Assembly: GCA_934365155.1 (NCBI GenBank)
Contig: CAKRMZ010000020.1
Coordinates: 1 to 27,698 of the forward strand
Direction of reading: 5' to 3'
Length of the DNA: 27,698 nt
Source: an uncultured Eubacteriales bacterium
GTDB taxonomy: Bacteria; Bacillota; Clostridia; Oscillospirales; CAG-272
The notes beneath the pieces are model-generated. The model saw only the letters and a program-made list of their open reading frames with translations. It did not search any database and had not been told where the DNA came from. Numbering within the stretch: the stretch's first letter is position 1; each line of letters opens with the position of its first letter. This document shows, in pieces, positions 9,101 to 15,500 of the stretch. The position numbers and the translations under genes are program-made.

Positions 9101-10804
9101 TAAATCGAAGGCTGCGAGTGAATAGGCGTCAATTCCTCCTCCGCCGGTTAACATCATCGAAAATCGTGTTTTACGCGAGGATGTTAATTCAGGCATCATT
9201 CGCGGCTGAAGGATACCGTACCCTTCGGTTACAATTCCCTTTTCCGGGTCGATTTTCGGACGATTGTGCGGATATTCCATGGTAGCCACCAGTTCCCGAA
9301 CCGATGCGAATGGCAAACGGGTATCACTGTCCAGTGTAACCACATAGCGGACGGACTTTAAAAAATCTCTGTCACATTCTACAACCGAGAATGTTGTTTC
9401 CCTGCCGTGGATTAAGCGAACCAACTCAATCAGAGCCCCGCGTTTTCGTTCCCAGCCCATGTATCTTTTTTGATTTGACGAATAACTCCTTCGACGTAAA
9501 AAAAGGCAGAAATTGGGGCCGTATTTTCGGTTTAACGCAGCAATGCGCTCTTTAGCGTACAGTATTCGCTCATCATCTTCCGCCGATGTCATATTACTGT
9601 GATCGCAAAGATCACATAGAGCTCCCACTCGGACATTTTGGTCGCGGTTTCCGAGATAATATTCTTCCAAACGGTCAAAAATCTGTTGATCGTTTTTGTT
9701 ATCGCATAACAACGTGGTAATTACAACCAAGGTTTTTGCATGATCCGGCACGGATTCCATTTTTAGACGCGGTAATATGTCCGGTGAAAGATGTTTGCTG
9801 AAAATATGCCCAGTCAGATTCTTCGCAAATTCATATAGCGGAATCACAGCCAAAACAGTGCATATAACAGAAAAAATCATGTTAAAATTGCAAGCAATAA
9901 ACATGAAAAACAGAGCGGCCGTCAAAAACAGAGTGCCGCCGAAAACAGAGGTGTAATACATGACCTGTTTTTTATGGTATTGGCGGGGCAATAAATAAAA
10001 ACCGATATCTTTGCCCTGTCGGTTTGCAAGATCCCAAAAATACTGTGCGGCTGCATTTTCACTGATATAGTGCTTTTGTGCATACTCAAAAACGCGTTGC
10101 CGATAGAAAGCGCGTGTTTTTTCATCACACTGAGAATATATATTTCCGGGATCCGCAAGCAAAATTTGCTCTGTATAAGAAACACTTTGAATCAGTTCTT
10201 CCATTGATATATCCCGAATCGCTCGTAAGGAACGAATACAGTGTATCACACGTTCCGCCGACTCAGCGGTGCCTTCTATGTTCTGAAAGCTCCGATCGAT
10301 TTCTTCTACCGTACGCAAAATCAAAATTTCGGGAATCATTAAAACATCGGAATTGGTTAGTTTTTCTGTTTCGGAAATTGCTTCAAAATAACTCCGTATC
10401 GTCTTTTCAGTCAAAAGATAATTGTTTTTTTCCTGGAGTTGTTCACACAGAGCGTCTGTTAAAATTCTGCTTTCTCCGTATTTGTTTGATGCTCTTGCTC
10501 TTTTCTTTCCCTTTAGCGATCGATATGTCTGACGGTAAAGCTCGTCAAGCAAATAGAAATTGGAATAAAACCATATCTCCGCATCGGTTCTTCTGTCTGT
10601 TGTAGCACTCAAGCGGCATATTTTTTGGTATAAATGACGGAGACGCGCCATCGACCGTCGAGCTTTTTTTATATATCCATTGATTTTTATTGCGTGTGTA
10701 TCCGAATGATCCATAGAATCACAAAAAATATCTCCGGTACTTCTACAGGATTTCATTTGCTCTTTTACTTTTTTATCCTTCACAAAAAAACCTCTCTTTG
10801 ACAT
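3167..10804 (-). CDS. Cyclic beta-1,2-glucan synthase-like protein (GT84 - cyclisation domain - GH94)
   Basis: A 2545-aa multidomain membrane protein of the NdvB/Cgs type. Numbering is from the ATG at 10804. Residues ~281-330 form two membrane segments. A GT84 glycosyltransferase follows, with the DxD motif VTLDSDT (D492, D494) and RQHRWIRGD (637-645). More membrane segments lie at ~680-720, ~740-765 and ~805-838. A glycoamylase-like domain (~880-1250) carries the conserved blocks SEARATSYFAIARG (E1043), GFEYFMP (E1087) and GKSESGFFAFD (E1131); in related synthases this domain cyclises the glucan. Beta-sandwich regions follow. The GH94 phosphorylase-type catalytic domain carries FRDQLQD (~2085), DWNDG (2225-2229) with GGKGESVWLGW, and ENGGQYTHAANW. 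The frame is intact. The family makes beta-1,2-glucan from UDP-glucose; the actual product here is inferred. The ATG has no visible ribosome binding site, while a GTG at 10783 has GAGAGG 7 nt upstream and may be the true start. Confidence 0.9.
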   Translation of the reverse strand: MSKRGFFVKDKKVKEQMKSCRSTGDIFCDSMDHSDTHAIKINGYIKKARRSMARLRHLYQKICRLSATTDRRTDAEIWFYSNFYLLDELYRQTYRSLKGKKRARASNKYGESRILTDALCEQLQEKNNYLLTEKTIRSYFEAISETEKLTNSDVLMIPEILILRTVEEIDRSFQNIEGTAESAERVIHCIRSLRAIRDISMEELIQSVSYTEQILLADPGNIYSQCDEKTRAFYRQRVFEYAQKHYISENAAAQYFWDLANRQGKDIGFYLLPRQYHKKQVMYYTSVFGGTLFLTAALFFMFIACNFNMIFSVICTVLAVIPLYEFAKNLTGHIFSKHLSPDILPRLKMESVPDHAKTLVVITTLLCDNKNDQQIFDRLEEYYLGNRDQNVRVGALCDLCDHSNMTSAEDDERILYAKERIAALNRKYGPNFCLFLRRRSYSSNQKRYMGWERKRGALIELVRLIHGRETTFSVVECDRDFLKSVRYVVTLDSDTRLPFASVRELVATMEYPHNRPKIDPEKGIVTEGYGILQPRMMPELTSSRKTRFSMMLTGGGGIDAYSLAAFDLYFHLFREGIFCGKGIFDVDAFEQCVTDAFPENRVLSHDLLEGTRLRCAIIPDMVFTDGVPSTPMSYFKRQHRWIRGDVQALPFGHRWIESTEKQKQKNPISFLSRYKIKDNIRRSLVPVCSTVLLILGMFLPNRAAALAAIGALLYLVYPALQAFSSCLTHSRISLFRRFFSDVKPVISDIAINLIYSLSSLVYISKLTVDAMVRSFWRMHVSHRNMLEWVTAYEADSHKKSARLQYIRSMWISIVFGAAALIFGASFVKWIGILWIAFPLWCQFLSKGHLEKQGILLNQKEQIKAYAKPMWQYFKNLANKQNHYLPPDNFQISPVEEVATRTSPTNIGLYLLSCLAARDFEFINSAELYESLSNCFETLCMLPKWHGHLYNWYHTETLEVLGEPYVSTVDSGNFFLHLSVLAQGLYDYVDSEPRLLKIESEIQKMLNNVDFSDLYSEKKQLFYLGVRPGDEADSEHYYDMYMSEARATSYFAIARGDVPKVHWEKLSRPVFGYHGHIGFASWTGTGFEYFMPTLVMPSYPGSAAYESLLFAAKMQQLDCKKIEGKTIFGKSESGFFAFDNEMYYQYQAFGVQRLALKRGMGAEQVYAPYASFLMLPFKPRMSLDNLKAFSEVGATGKYGFYEALDATEERVGNGYSIVTSFMAHHLGMSLIACANAYFENIFNKRFMKDALLRSAAELLKEKIPKEAELFQDVYTPDIIPKQRFVAQNFEVKEEEISPFSPTCTAISNGKARIVLSSSGHIILKDGRDIITPSRQELWGTKHSVSIFLHVDGQVFSPFAITNKNTDAKFGFSYTATSATYTACFPRDHSPLAATLTFALSGMESCFSVSASLEGAYENAEFIIAFEPVMMREKDYYAHPAFSKLSVSAEFDAKQSMLIFYRKPRLEDENKRYLAVASNTRLCGFDTRMDSALPLMYDTDDLAQLAKRENKNETGACINPFCVWKAGISNGHCNVVLSYSSERSEAMRIASKALDTFKNGSHSFFEKNLWNSARNMLYMSGITDAEAELCETMQSALTFPFLYHISPENEQYFSRETLWEQGISGDYPIVVIDLQNCAYPFDQNITNELERLLRAFKYLTMKAERFDLVILYCEGERYLSPIRHMLDNTIKRIGIAHFIRQNRGIFPIDCSFAKKDIACLLRMLSVLWIPFNAEFTLSVFLRALKRPYLQAHTFTEAMRRSHDRCLPQKKELCVDENGIMLRKGRQRAPFSFILSNSVFGTLLSQNSLGFSWTENSREKKLSPWNNDVLCDNDGERLILRIFSKTGETFCDYDLCALSAEVLYSKQGADYIGEVTGIQYSVSVCVDSHFRIKTVSVCFHDYHDNEDLTAELYYVMRPIMGVEEINSKSVAIVFDENNDELRFKNCFGSALERESGYLYCFGTGCTRHYTDLYSFVSGDPLLHGGQGIAAIGKRLVFQFEKAADIHFALGAFGSKKEHDEQRSHFSANPYFAKERYAKMVSDVLSPLKIHSTDPALDAMFNFFVPYQMLFSRIYARCGFYQVSGAYGFRDQLQDAMAAVYLRQNLAKSIILRAASHQFWEGDVQHWWHNLKAPHGYGHMGIRSRCSDDFLWLPYAVAHYISKTGDLNILDMQIPYIESAVLSKRESERYERPRISNERESLYMHCVRAIEHALCSFGKHGLPLIGSCDWNDGFSRVGIGGKGESVWLGWFLICVLQDFIPICNLRGDTNGVEKYTAMIQKLYLSLEANTYENGWYIRAFFDDGTKLGAASSEECKIDLIPQAFAAISKMPKKSKALSALNAAYDCLYDARHALIRLFWPPFVDGEKDPGYIKAYVAGIRENGGQYTHAANWAAYAYLKLGENARGYELLRAINPLSRLSDPELLEKYGIEPYVIAGDVYANPDHMGRGGWSWYTGGAGWFYRTVLEQLIGYNEQGNRFLLKPHLSAAFSKYSIKIQKHGTVYEIFVHTAAEFSVLIDGIRLPDICSEESLSFEFDGESHKVEIACPLK
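10781..10796 (-). promoter_or_regulatory. Ribosome binding site favouring a GTG start for the glucan synthase
   Basis: On the minus strand, GAGAGG (10791-10796) is followed after 7 nt by GTG (10781-10783), in frame with the large gene at its eighth codon. The upstream ATG (10802-10804) lacks any Shine-Dalgarno-like sequence. This would give a product of 2538 aa. Confidence 0.5.
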
Positions 10805-10898
10805 ACATCAGTTCAGATTCAACCAAATTATGCATTAATACTAATATTATTATGTAAAAGAGCAAGTTTTATGCCGTCAATATCAATTTGATCGATGT

Positions 10899-13217
10899 TT
10901 AAAAAACGTGCCGCAAACGGTTTTTTTGAATTTGCACATGTGGAATGTCTTGTATTTGTTGAAACATTTGAGGAATATATGCAAACTGTGAAGTTATTTT
11001 CCATTCGGGAATGATCGTTTTTGTTTGATGAACCAAACAAAATTCAATCGGAGAAAGCTTCGCTTTCGGACCGTGTACACCTAAAATAATACCCTCTGAG
11101 ATTTCCGCCGCTTTTTGCAAGTCGATATCTCGATTCCCCTCTGTAACCGAGGAGCCGATATAAGCATATTTTTTTGCATTTTGTTCCCATGTTAAACAAA
11201 TAAGCGGATGCGTTGATCGCTTTAAGTATTCCTGTTTCCATATTTTTAGTTGAATTCCATCTATTTCTATATCGGAATTCTGCGTATAATCATATTCAAT
11301 TACCTCAATTCCCCTTTTCCTTGCATATAAAACAATTGTTTCGTAAATTTCGCTTTCCTTTTCATTGAGTGCCGACGGAAGATAAAGCTTTTTTAAATAT
11401 ACAGCAGAGGCAAGCCGATGAATGGTTTTGATATGCAAGCGATGATAGTGTGTTAACAGGTATGCATCGATATTTGTATATCCGTCTGTTTTTGCATAAT
11501 GAATACCGGCACGGCAAACTTCATATGCACCGCTTGAAATATCACAAAGGACTGTTTCTTTCCGGGTTGTAATTAATAAAGCTTCATTGGATTGAATGTT
11601 AAAATAAGAAACGTGACTCTGTGTAAAAAAGATATATTTCATTCCGAAGAAAACAAAATACAGTACCGTGCAGCAAATAAAGGATGTTGTCATTGCGTAA
11701 AGCAATGAACGTTTTCGAAATATTAAAAAAAGTAAAACCAAAATAATAAATAAAAGAAAGAGATACTTCACGAATTCATATTGCAGAGAAAACATTGCGG
11801 ATGGAATTTTTGACAATACCCGTGATATCCATAAAATAGCCTGTGCGGTTTTCTCTGCAATGAAATGCAGGAGCATTGCGATTCCGGGAATAAAGGAAAA
11901 AGGAATGCTTAGAAGCGCCGCATAAATAAACACCGTTAAAGGCAGGGATAGCAAAAGGGTAGAAATCGGTGACAGCACAGACATCTCCCCAAAAGACAGC
12001 CACATGATCGGAACGGTAAAGATGATTGCCGAAAAAGATATTGTCAGCGATTCCGAAATCCAATACACTATTCGACGCCAAACGGAAAGCTCTATATGGG
12101 AATCACGGTTTTTCTGAATCTTTCGGCACAGCCCATTTCCCAAACTTAAAATACCGAGACACGATAAAAAGGACAACTGCAAACCGACATCAAAAACGGC
12201 AAAAGGAGAAAATAGACAAATTAAGAAAACGGAAATAAACAGTGCGGTAACGGAATCCGGTTCCCTGCCAAACAAAAAAGCAAGGAAAATGATGATAAGC
12301 ATTATTCCGGCACGAACTACCGAAAGAGAAAAACCGGCAAGACCCATGTACAAGAATGTAATAGGTATCAATATCGCACAAACAAGCTTTTTCCCGATGC
12401 CGATATGTGTCAGCAAAAAGCTCATGCTTCCTATAATAATATTCAAATGCATACCGCTGATAGCCAATAGGTGATATCCTCCGATGTAGCGGAAATCACG
12501 TTCAATGTCCGGTGTTAATTGCGATCGATCCCCCAGCAAAAAAGCGTCGGCCAGTGCTGCTGTATTTGCGGAAAAGAAATCGGAAAATCGCTGTGAAATC
12601 CATCCGGAAACCGAATGGAGCATAGTGGATAACGTATATTCTCGGCTTATTACGGTTAAATCCTTATCCGACTCCGGGATCACTCGCAACAAATATCCCT
12701 GTGAGTGATAGTAGGATTTAGAGTTAAAGCCAAAGCTTTCTTCTTCAAAGTCCTCCAAATTTGCTTTTAAAACAATAATTTCTCCAAGACGAATATCCGG
12801 TCGAAAATCGCATTCCAAAAGTGCTTTTGTCCGGAAAGATTGTTCTTCTGATTTTTTTATATCGATTCCGTAGCAGGAATGAAACGAGGTTTCATATATA
12901 ATATCACACACTTTTGCGGTAATTTCTTTGCTTTGTCCGATATTTGCGCGTATCGGTTTCTCATGAAAATCGCAAAACAAAGTTAGCTGAAAAAGTCCAA
13001 GTATTAAAAAAAGAAAAATCCCGCATCCGATTTTAAAATCGGTTCGCTGTATACCGAAACTTCCCTTTTTATATAAAACCGTAAACAAAAGAAAAATCAA
13101 AACGATACATCCCAAGGCGATGCTTTTTGTAATCAGGCTCTGATTTTGAAACGCAATCAAAACAAATACATTCGCACTAACCATTGCACAAAGCGGATAT
13201 TTTTTGAAAAAATTCAT
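10899..13217 (-). CDS. comEC: ComEC/Rec2 family competence protein with degenerate MBL domain
   Basis: ComEC forms the inner-membrane channel for single-stranded DNA uptake in transformation. The 772-aa product has N-terminal membrane segments (~1-85). An extracellular OB-like DUF4131 region follows (~90-200). The Competence domain carries ADAFLLGDRSQLTPDIERDF and YHLLAISGMHLNIIIG, the family hallmark, and many membrane helices lie between ~235 and 520. The C-terminal metallo-beta-lactamase-like domain is decayed: the expected HxHxDH reads HYHRLH, the usual DVGQGDS reads NIQSNEA, and the later Asp and His motifs read IGSS and VHGPK. The channel looks complete, while the nuclease-like site looks dead. 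The start at 13217 has AGGAG about 6 nt upstream. The glucan synthase gene follows after 94 bp with no terminator. No comEA is present in the window. Confidence 0.92.
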   Translation of the reverse strand: MNFFKKYPLCAMVSANVFVLIAFQNQSLITKSIALGCIVLIFLLFTVLYKKGSFGIQRTDFKIGCGIFLFLILGLFQLTLFCDFHEKPIRANIGQSKEITAKVCDIIYETSFHSCYGIDIKKSEEQSFRTKALLECDFRPDIRLGEIIVLKANLEDFEEESFGFNSKSYYHSQGYLLRVIPESDKDLTVISREYTLSTMLHSVSGWISQRFSDFFSANTAALADAFLLGDRSQLTPDIERDFRYIGGYHLLAISGMHLNIIIGSMSFLLTHIGIGKKLVCAILIPITFLYMGLAGFSLSVVRAGIMLIIIFLAFLFGREPDSVTALFISVFLICLFSPFAVFDVGLQLSFLSCLGILSLGNGLCRKIQKNRDSHIELSVWRRIVYWISESLTISFSAIIFTVPIMWLSFGEMSVLSPISTLLLSLPLTVFIYAALLSIPFSFIPGIAMLLHFIAEKTAQAILWISRVLSKIPSAMFSLQYEFVKYLFLLFIILVLLFLIFRKRSLLYAMTTSFICCTVLYFVFFGMKYIFFTQSHVSYFNIQSNEALLITTRKETVLCDISSGAYEVCRAGIHYAKTDGYTNIDAYLLTHYHRLHIKTIHRLASAVYLKKLYLPSALNEKESEIYETIVLYARKRGIEVIEYDYTQNSDIEIDGIQLKIWKQEYLKRSTHPLICLTWEQNAKKYAYIGSSVTEGNRDIDLQKAAEISEGIILGVHGPKAKLSPIEFCLVHQTKTIIPEWKITSQFAYIPQMFQQIQDIPHVQIQKNRLRHVF

Positions 13218-13276
13218 GCAATTCTCCTATTATTCCGTTATTTTGTTTACAAATCGTCAAATTTCCTTTGAAATCC

Positions 13277-13305
13277 TTGAAAATTCCGCTGTTTTGTTAT
13301 ATAAT
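13277..13305 (+). promoter_or_regulatory. Sigma-A promoter of the nucleotidyltransferase gene
   Basis: TTGAAA (13277-13282), a 17-bp spacer and a perfect TATAAT (13300-13305). The start near 13312 leaves a leader of about 30 nt containing AAGGAG before the ATG at 13343. Confidence 0.85.
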
Positions 13306-13342
13306 CACAGTATCATAAAAAACACATTAAAGGAGCATATAT

Positions 13343-14227
13343 ATGACACTGGTAGTTCTTGCTGCCGGAATGGGCAGCCGCTATGGCGGATTAAAACAAA
13401 TTGATCCTATCGGCCCTAACGGTGAATTTATTATTGACTACTCTATTTATGACGCGATTGAAAGCGGATTCAACAAAGTCGTATTTATTATTAAAAAAGA
13501 AAACTTGGAAATATTCCGTTCCACAATCGGGAAAAGATTCGAAAATAAAATTCAGGTGGAATATGCGTTTCAGGGACTTGATACCAAAATTCCCAATGGG
13601 TATACCGTTCCGGAAGGCCGTGTAAAACCTCTTGGCACCGCGCATGCATTGCTTTGCTGCGAGGATTATGTTCATGAGAACTTTGCCGTTATTAATGCAG
13701 ACGATTTTTACGGACGTGAAGCGTACAAATTAATTGCCGAATTCTTAAAGCAGCCTGCTGTCACGGATTGTAAGAAGCATTATGCAATGGTTTCTTATGA
13801 GTTGAAAAAGACGCTGAGTGAAAACGGACATGTTGCAAGAGGGGTTTGCAAAATCAGCCCGGATGGTTATCTTGTGGATATTGATGAGCGAACCAAAATT
13901 CAACCTCAAAACGGGACAATTTCTTATTTTGAAAATGATGTCTGGACTCCGCTTGATGAGAACAGTTATGTTTCAATGAATTTCTGGGGCTTCACACCGG
14001 ATATTTTTGACAGCATTCGTGAAGAATTCCCGATTTTCTTGAAAAATTGCACACAGACATCGGAGTTTTTACTCCCGGTTCACGTCAAAGCACTCCTAAA
14101 GGAAAATCTCTGTGATGTTAAAACTTTAAAAACAAGTGCAAAATGGTATGGGGTAACCTATAAAGAGGATAAAGACGCTGTAAAAAAATACATTGCCGAT
14201 TGCGTCGATAAAAAAATATACGTTTAA
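13343..14227 (+). CDS. Sugar-phosphate nucleotidyltransferase family protein
   Basis: A 294-aa member of the NTP-transferase superfamily, which links a nucleotide to a sugar phosphate with release of pyrophosphate. The nucleotide-binding signature is at the N-terminus (LVVLAAGMGSRYGGLKQ), followed by DPIGPNGEFIIDYSI and by AVINADDFYG (~112-121), where the family binds its divalent metal. The length matches single-domain members without a hexapeptide-repeat C-terminus. The start at 13343 has AAGGAG about 8 nt upstream, and the gene has its own sigma-A promoter. The substrate cannot be read from the sequence. It stands alone between comEC (divergent) and a ROK repressor (convergent). Supply of an activated sugar such as UDP-glucose to the glucan synthase is possible but not shown. 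Confidence 0.85.
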   Translation: MTLVVLAAGMGSRYGGLKQIDPIGPNGEFIIDYSIYDAIESGFNKVVFIIKKENLEIFRSTIGKRFENKIQVEYAFQGLDTKIPNGYTVPEGRVKPLGTAHALLCCEDYVHENFAVINADDFYGREAYKLIAEFLKQPAVTDCKKHYAMVSYELKKTLSENGHVARGVCKISPDGYLVDIDERTKIQPQNGTISYFENDVWTPLDENSYVSMNFWGFTPDIFDSIREEFPIFLKNCTQTSEFLLPVHVKALLKENLCDVKTLKTSAKWYGVTYKEDKDAVKKYIADCVDKKIYV

Positions 14228-14290
14228 TCAGCAGTTGTTCTCGTCTTAGACTTGCAAAAAAAGCATCAAATATTCTATTATTTAAAACAA

Positions 14291-14321
14291 AAAGCTCTGA
14301 ATTTCAGAGCTTTTTTTTTTT
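14291..14321. terminator. Intrinsic terminator after the nucleotidyltransferase gene
   Basis: AAAGCTCTGA (14291-14300) and TCAGAGCTTT (14304-14313) form a 10-bp stem with a 3-nt loop, followed by a long T-run. An A-rich stretch on the 5' side gives a weaker T-run on the minus strand, so it may also end the convergent ROK gene transcript. Confidence 0.92.
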
Positions 14322-14373
14322 ACAAAGTGTTCCAAATATAATAAGAATTCACTTTAATTAATCAAATGTTCGA

Positions 14374-15414
14374 TTAATTTTGTAATAATTCTTCAATCCA
14401 TTGATTCCGAATCGACATTGCCAATCCCCGATGTGCATGCCGTATTTCACGATTCCCTAAAACAATTGCAGGAGGTTGTTTTGAAAAAGCTTTTAATTTT
14501 TCAGAGAGCCTTTTTTCTAAGTCACTGCATAAATCGTCTCCCATATATGGAAGTTCATTTTCAATAATAATGATATTTGGATTTACAATCCATATCAGAT
14601 TATACAGTGTATGGCTTAGTGCTTCTATTCCCGCCTCGTTTAAGCCTGCCGATGAAATCACATCATCCAAGGTATAAGCCCCGAGGCTTATTTTGCCAAG
14701 CAAGGAACCGCTTGAATTGTTTCCGCCCAAAAAATGACCGTTCGAAAGCAAAGTGCCGCTTACATAATTTCGAAGGCAAACGTAGCTTACCAGTTGCTCA
14801 CGATATTTCGGGAAGTCCGCAATGTTTGAAAGTGCTGCAGATTGTATATCGTTTTTAATATATGAAACCGGAAATTTCAGAATTTCTTCTGCAATCGAGC
14901 GAATTTTAATTTTTTCAAATCCGTTAAACCGCAGATTGACAATTTCATCCGACGTTTCATCATAATTTCCGGGGACCAATATACCGATGCCGATACAATG
15001 CTCCATTTCCAAATAACGAAGTGTATATATTTTTACATTTTTCAGAAAAATACATAGGTTTTCTTCACAATAGCATTCCGGATCAAAATCATAGGATAAA
15101 TGATCTAAAACGCAAAAGGAAGAATTCATCATAATCATTTGAAAGTTTTGCCGTGTCAAATCCAAAATTAAAAAAAACTTTACCGGATTCAGACAAACCA
15201 AACCGGCTTTTCTTCCGGCCATATTTTTGCTTTCTTTCTCTTGAGCGGCAAACCCAAGACGCAAAAACTCATCGACTGCCTTGCCGACCGTCATCAAACT
15301 CAGTCCGGTTTGCTTGGCAATTTGAGCGCGGCTGATATGCTCGCTTTCACAAATTGAAGTAAAAATATTCCGAATGCTGTCTTTTTTAATACTGCCCAAT
15401 ATACTGCTTGCCAT
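14374..15414 (-). CDS. ROK family transcriptional regulator without the ROK zinc motif
   Basis: The 346-aa protein has an N-terminal winged helix-turn-helix (~15-70; HISRAQIAKQTGLSLMTVGK) followed by AGRKAGLVCLN, the usual linker into a ROK sugar-kinase-like domain. In that domain, GIGILVPGNYDE and the FPVSYIKNDIQSAAL block are recognisable. Where ROK proteins have an AGE-GH block and a CxCGxxGC zinc site, this one reads SGSLLGKISLGAYTLDDV, so the Glu, His and all zinc cysteines are gone. It is therefore most likely a DNA-binding regulator, not a kinase, with altered or lost sugar sensing. It has its own promoter (15446-15474), and a 10-bp palindrome just downstream suggests autoregulation. 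Its target and inducer are unknown. Confidence 0.85.
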   Translation of the reverse strand: MASSILGSIKKDSIRNIFTSICESEHISRAQIAKQTGLSLMTVGKAVDEFLRLGFAAQEKESKNMAGRKAGLVCLNPVKFFLILDLTRQNFQMIMMNSSFCVLDHLSYDFDPECYCEENLCIFLKNVKIYTLRYLEMEHCIGIGILVPGNYDETSDEIVNLRFNGFEKIKIRSIAEEILKFPVSYIKNDIQSAALSNIADFPKYREQLVSYVCLRNYVSGTLLSNGHFLGGNNSSGSLLGKISLGAYTLDDVISSAGLNEAGIEALSHTLYNLIWIVNPNIIIIENELPYMGDDLCSDLEKRLSEKLKAFSKQPPAIVLGNREIRHAHRGLAMSIRNQWIEELLQN

Positions 15415-15429
15415 CTTGTACCGCTCTCT

Positions 15430-15439
15430 ATTACGTAAT
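15430..15439. promoter_or_regulatory. Possible ROK operator (ATTACGTAAT palindrome)
   Basis: A perfect 10-bp palindrome lies just after the predicted transcription start of the ROK gene, a usual place for an autorepression site. Assignment is by position only. Confidence 0.35.
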
Positions 15440-15445
15440 GTTTAC

Positions 15446-15474
15446 AGTATATATTATTTTTTAAAAAATGTCAA
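15446..15474 (-). promoter_or_regulatory. Sigma-A promoter of the ROK regulator gene
   Basis: On the minus strand, a consensus TTGACA (15469-15474), a 17-bp spacer made of T and A runs, and TATACT (15446-15451). It begins within 30 bp of the addA stop codon. No terminator is visible between addA and this promoter. Confidence 0.8.
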
Positions 15475-15500
15475 CATATTTTTATAAATTGTGACATCTT

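Noticed and set aside
10078..10605. A 175-codon open frame opposite the glucan synthase 5' end
   Set aside because: It is antisense to a continuous large frame with a recognisable protein; the translation is rich in Arg, Phe and Ser without domain features.
13218..13300. A TTGACG on the minus strand as a comEC promoter
   Set aside because: No -10-like hexamer lies at 16-18 bp; the nearest AATAAT is 20 bp away, so I do not call it.
13204..13404. A 66-codon frame across the promoter of the nucleotidyltransferase gene
   Set aside because: It covers the TTGAAA/TATAAT promoter and the ribosome binding site and runs out of frame into the real gene.
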